6,827 nt of DNA from an uncultured Acidimicrobiales bacterium (lineage in GTDB: Bacteria > Actinomycetota > Acidimicrobiia > Acidimicrobiales > SZUA-35). How positions within the stretch are numbered: the first letter of the stretch is position 1; each line of letters opens with the position of its first letter. The translations under genes were made by a program, and so were the position numbers. A model generated the notes under the pieces. That model searched no databases. It had not been told where the DNA came from and saw only the letters and a list, made by a program, of their open reading frames with translations. The DNA lies in contig CALLIQ010000422.1 of NCBI GenBank assembly GCA_938008925.1, positions 1 to 6,827 on the forward strand, written 5' to 3'. This document shows positions 6,524 to 6,827 of this stretch, one piece after another.

Positions 6524-6827
6524 CGCTTGGCGCGACGGCCGCTGGCGATCGACCGGCGAGCCGGTTGAGCGCTCGCACCATCAACACCAGCAACGGCAGT
6601 TCGATCACGGGACCGACGACGACGGTCAGTGCGACCAACGGGCTGGCGAAGGCGGTCGCTGCGATGGCGAGCGAGGCTTCGGAATTCCGAGACGTCGTGG
6701 TGAACACGAGCAACGCCGTCTGATCGTCGGGAAGCGAGGCTCTGGCCGCAACGAGGATCGCCACGACGAACGCGACGGCGAAGAACGCGATCATCGGCAC
6801 GACGAGGCGAAGCACGACGGTCGGGTT
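6507..6827 (-). CDS. C-terminal part of an ACR3/bile-acid symporter-like membrane transporter (5' end outside window)
   Basis: The last 106 residues of an integral membrane protein; the frame is open through the right edge, so the start is outside. A GTG at 6815 is in frame but lies inside what looks like continuous protein. Visible features are a hydrophobic helix of about 24 residues (VVLRLVVPMIAFFAVAFVVA onward), then FTTTSRNSEASLAIAATAF, then a second helix of the form PLVALTVVVGPVIELPLLVL, followed by a short polar tail. The pattern T-S-R-N-S...L-A-I-A, then G-P-x-I-E-L-P, resembles the end of arsenite permease ACR3 and related members of the bile acid:sodium symporter superfamily. Arsenite export is therefore possible, but the substrate is not shown by this fragment and no other ars gene is visible. 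It converges on the ligase gene with a 17-bp overlap. Confidence 0.65.
   Translation of the reverse strand, partial: NPTVVLRLVVPMIAFFAVAFVVAILVAARASLPDDQTALLVFTTTSRNSEASLAIAATAFASPLVALTVVVGPVIELPLLVLMVRALNRLAGRSPAAVAPSVSGGR
6549..6568 (+). terminator. Candidate stem-loop downstream of the ligase
   Basis: A nearly perfect inverted repeat lies 26 bases after the ligase stop: ACCGGC (6552-6557), GA, GCCGGT (6560-6565). One G-T wobble, a C-G and a T-A extend it, giving a stem of eight to nine pairs with a tight loop. No T-tract follows. It lies inside the coding region of the opposing transporter gene, so it could equally be coding-sequence coincidence. If used, it would be a U-less actinobacterial-type terminator for the MaoC-ligase operon. 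Confidence 0.3.

Overview
The window is high-GC (about two thirds G+C by eye), densely packed DNA. Coding genes fill it almost end to end, often touching or overlapping. Base composition, AGGA/GGAGG-type ribosome binding sites, TANNNT-like promoter hexamers and the style of the proteins suggest a free-living actinobacterium. Acidimicrobiia would fit, but no marker gene here fixes the taxon. I see no phage, plasmid, IS, CRISPR or RNA gene.

Layout, left to right. (1) 1-2283 (+) is the 3' part of a molybdenum hydroxylase gene. The [2Fe-2S] domain and the molybdopterin domain are fused in one chain, and the gene starts left of the window. (2) 2280-3212 (+) overlaps it by ATGA and encodes the FAD subunit. 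This subunit carries four cysteines in the region that binds an extra [4Fe-4S] cluster in PaoB/YagS and 4-hydroxybenzoyl-CoA reductase beta. The two genes together should encode one PaoABC-like enzyme that oxidises aldehydes or aromatic/N-heterocyclic substrates. (3) 3178-4401 (-) is a NylB-like serine hydrolase of the class C beta-lactamase fold, overlapping the FAD gene tail to tail. (4) 4429-4911 (+) is a small MaoC/NodN-type hotdog dehydratase, and (5) 4913-6523 (+) is an AMP-forming acyl-CoA ligase. They are one base apart and form a clear operon. (6) 6507-6827 (-) is the C-terminal part of a membrane transporter resembling the ACR3/bile-acid symporter superfamily. It overlaps the ligase tail to tail and runs off the right edge.

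A plausible shared theme is catabolism of an organic compound. The Mo enzyme would produce a carboxylic acid from an aldehyde, the ligase would make its CoA thioester, the MaoC protein would hydrate an enoyl-CoA, and the hydrolase would release the substrate from an ester or amide. This is inference from neighbourhood only; the genes lie in at least four transcription units with opposing directions.

The most distinctive points are the subunit fusion with a recent-looking 21-bp tandem duplication at the domain junction, the cysteine-rich FAD subunit, the 27-bp divergent start region with two face-to-face promoter-like hexamers (one placed for leaderless transcription), and a striking excess of the word CGATCG. 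I found no evidence of a wholly new kind of system; this looks like accessory catabolism built from known families.
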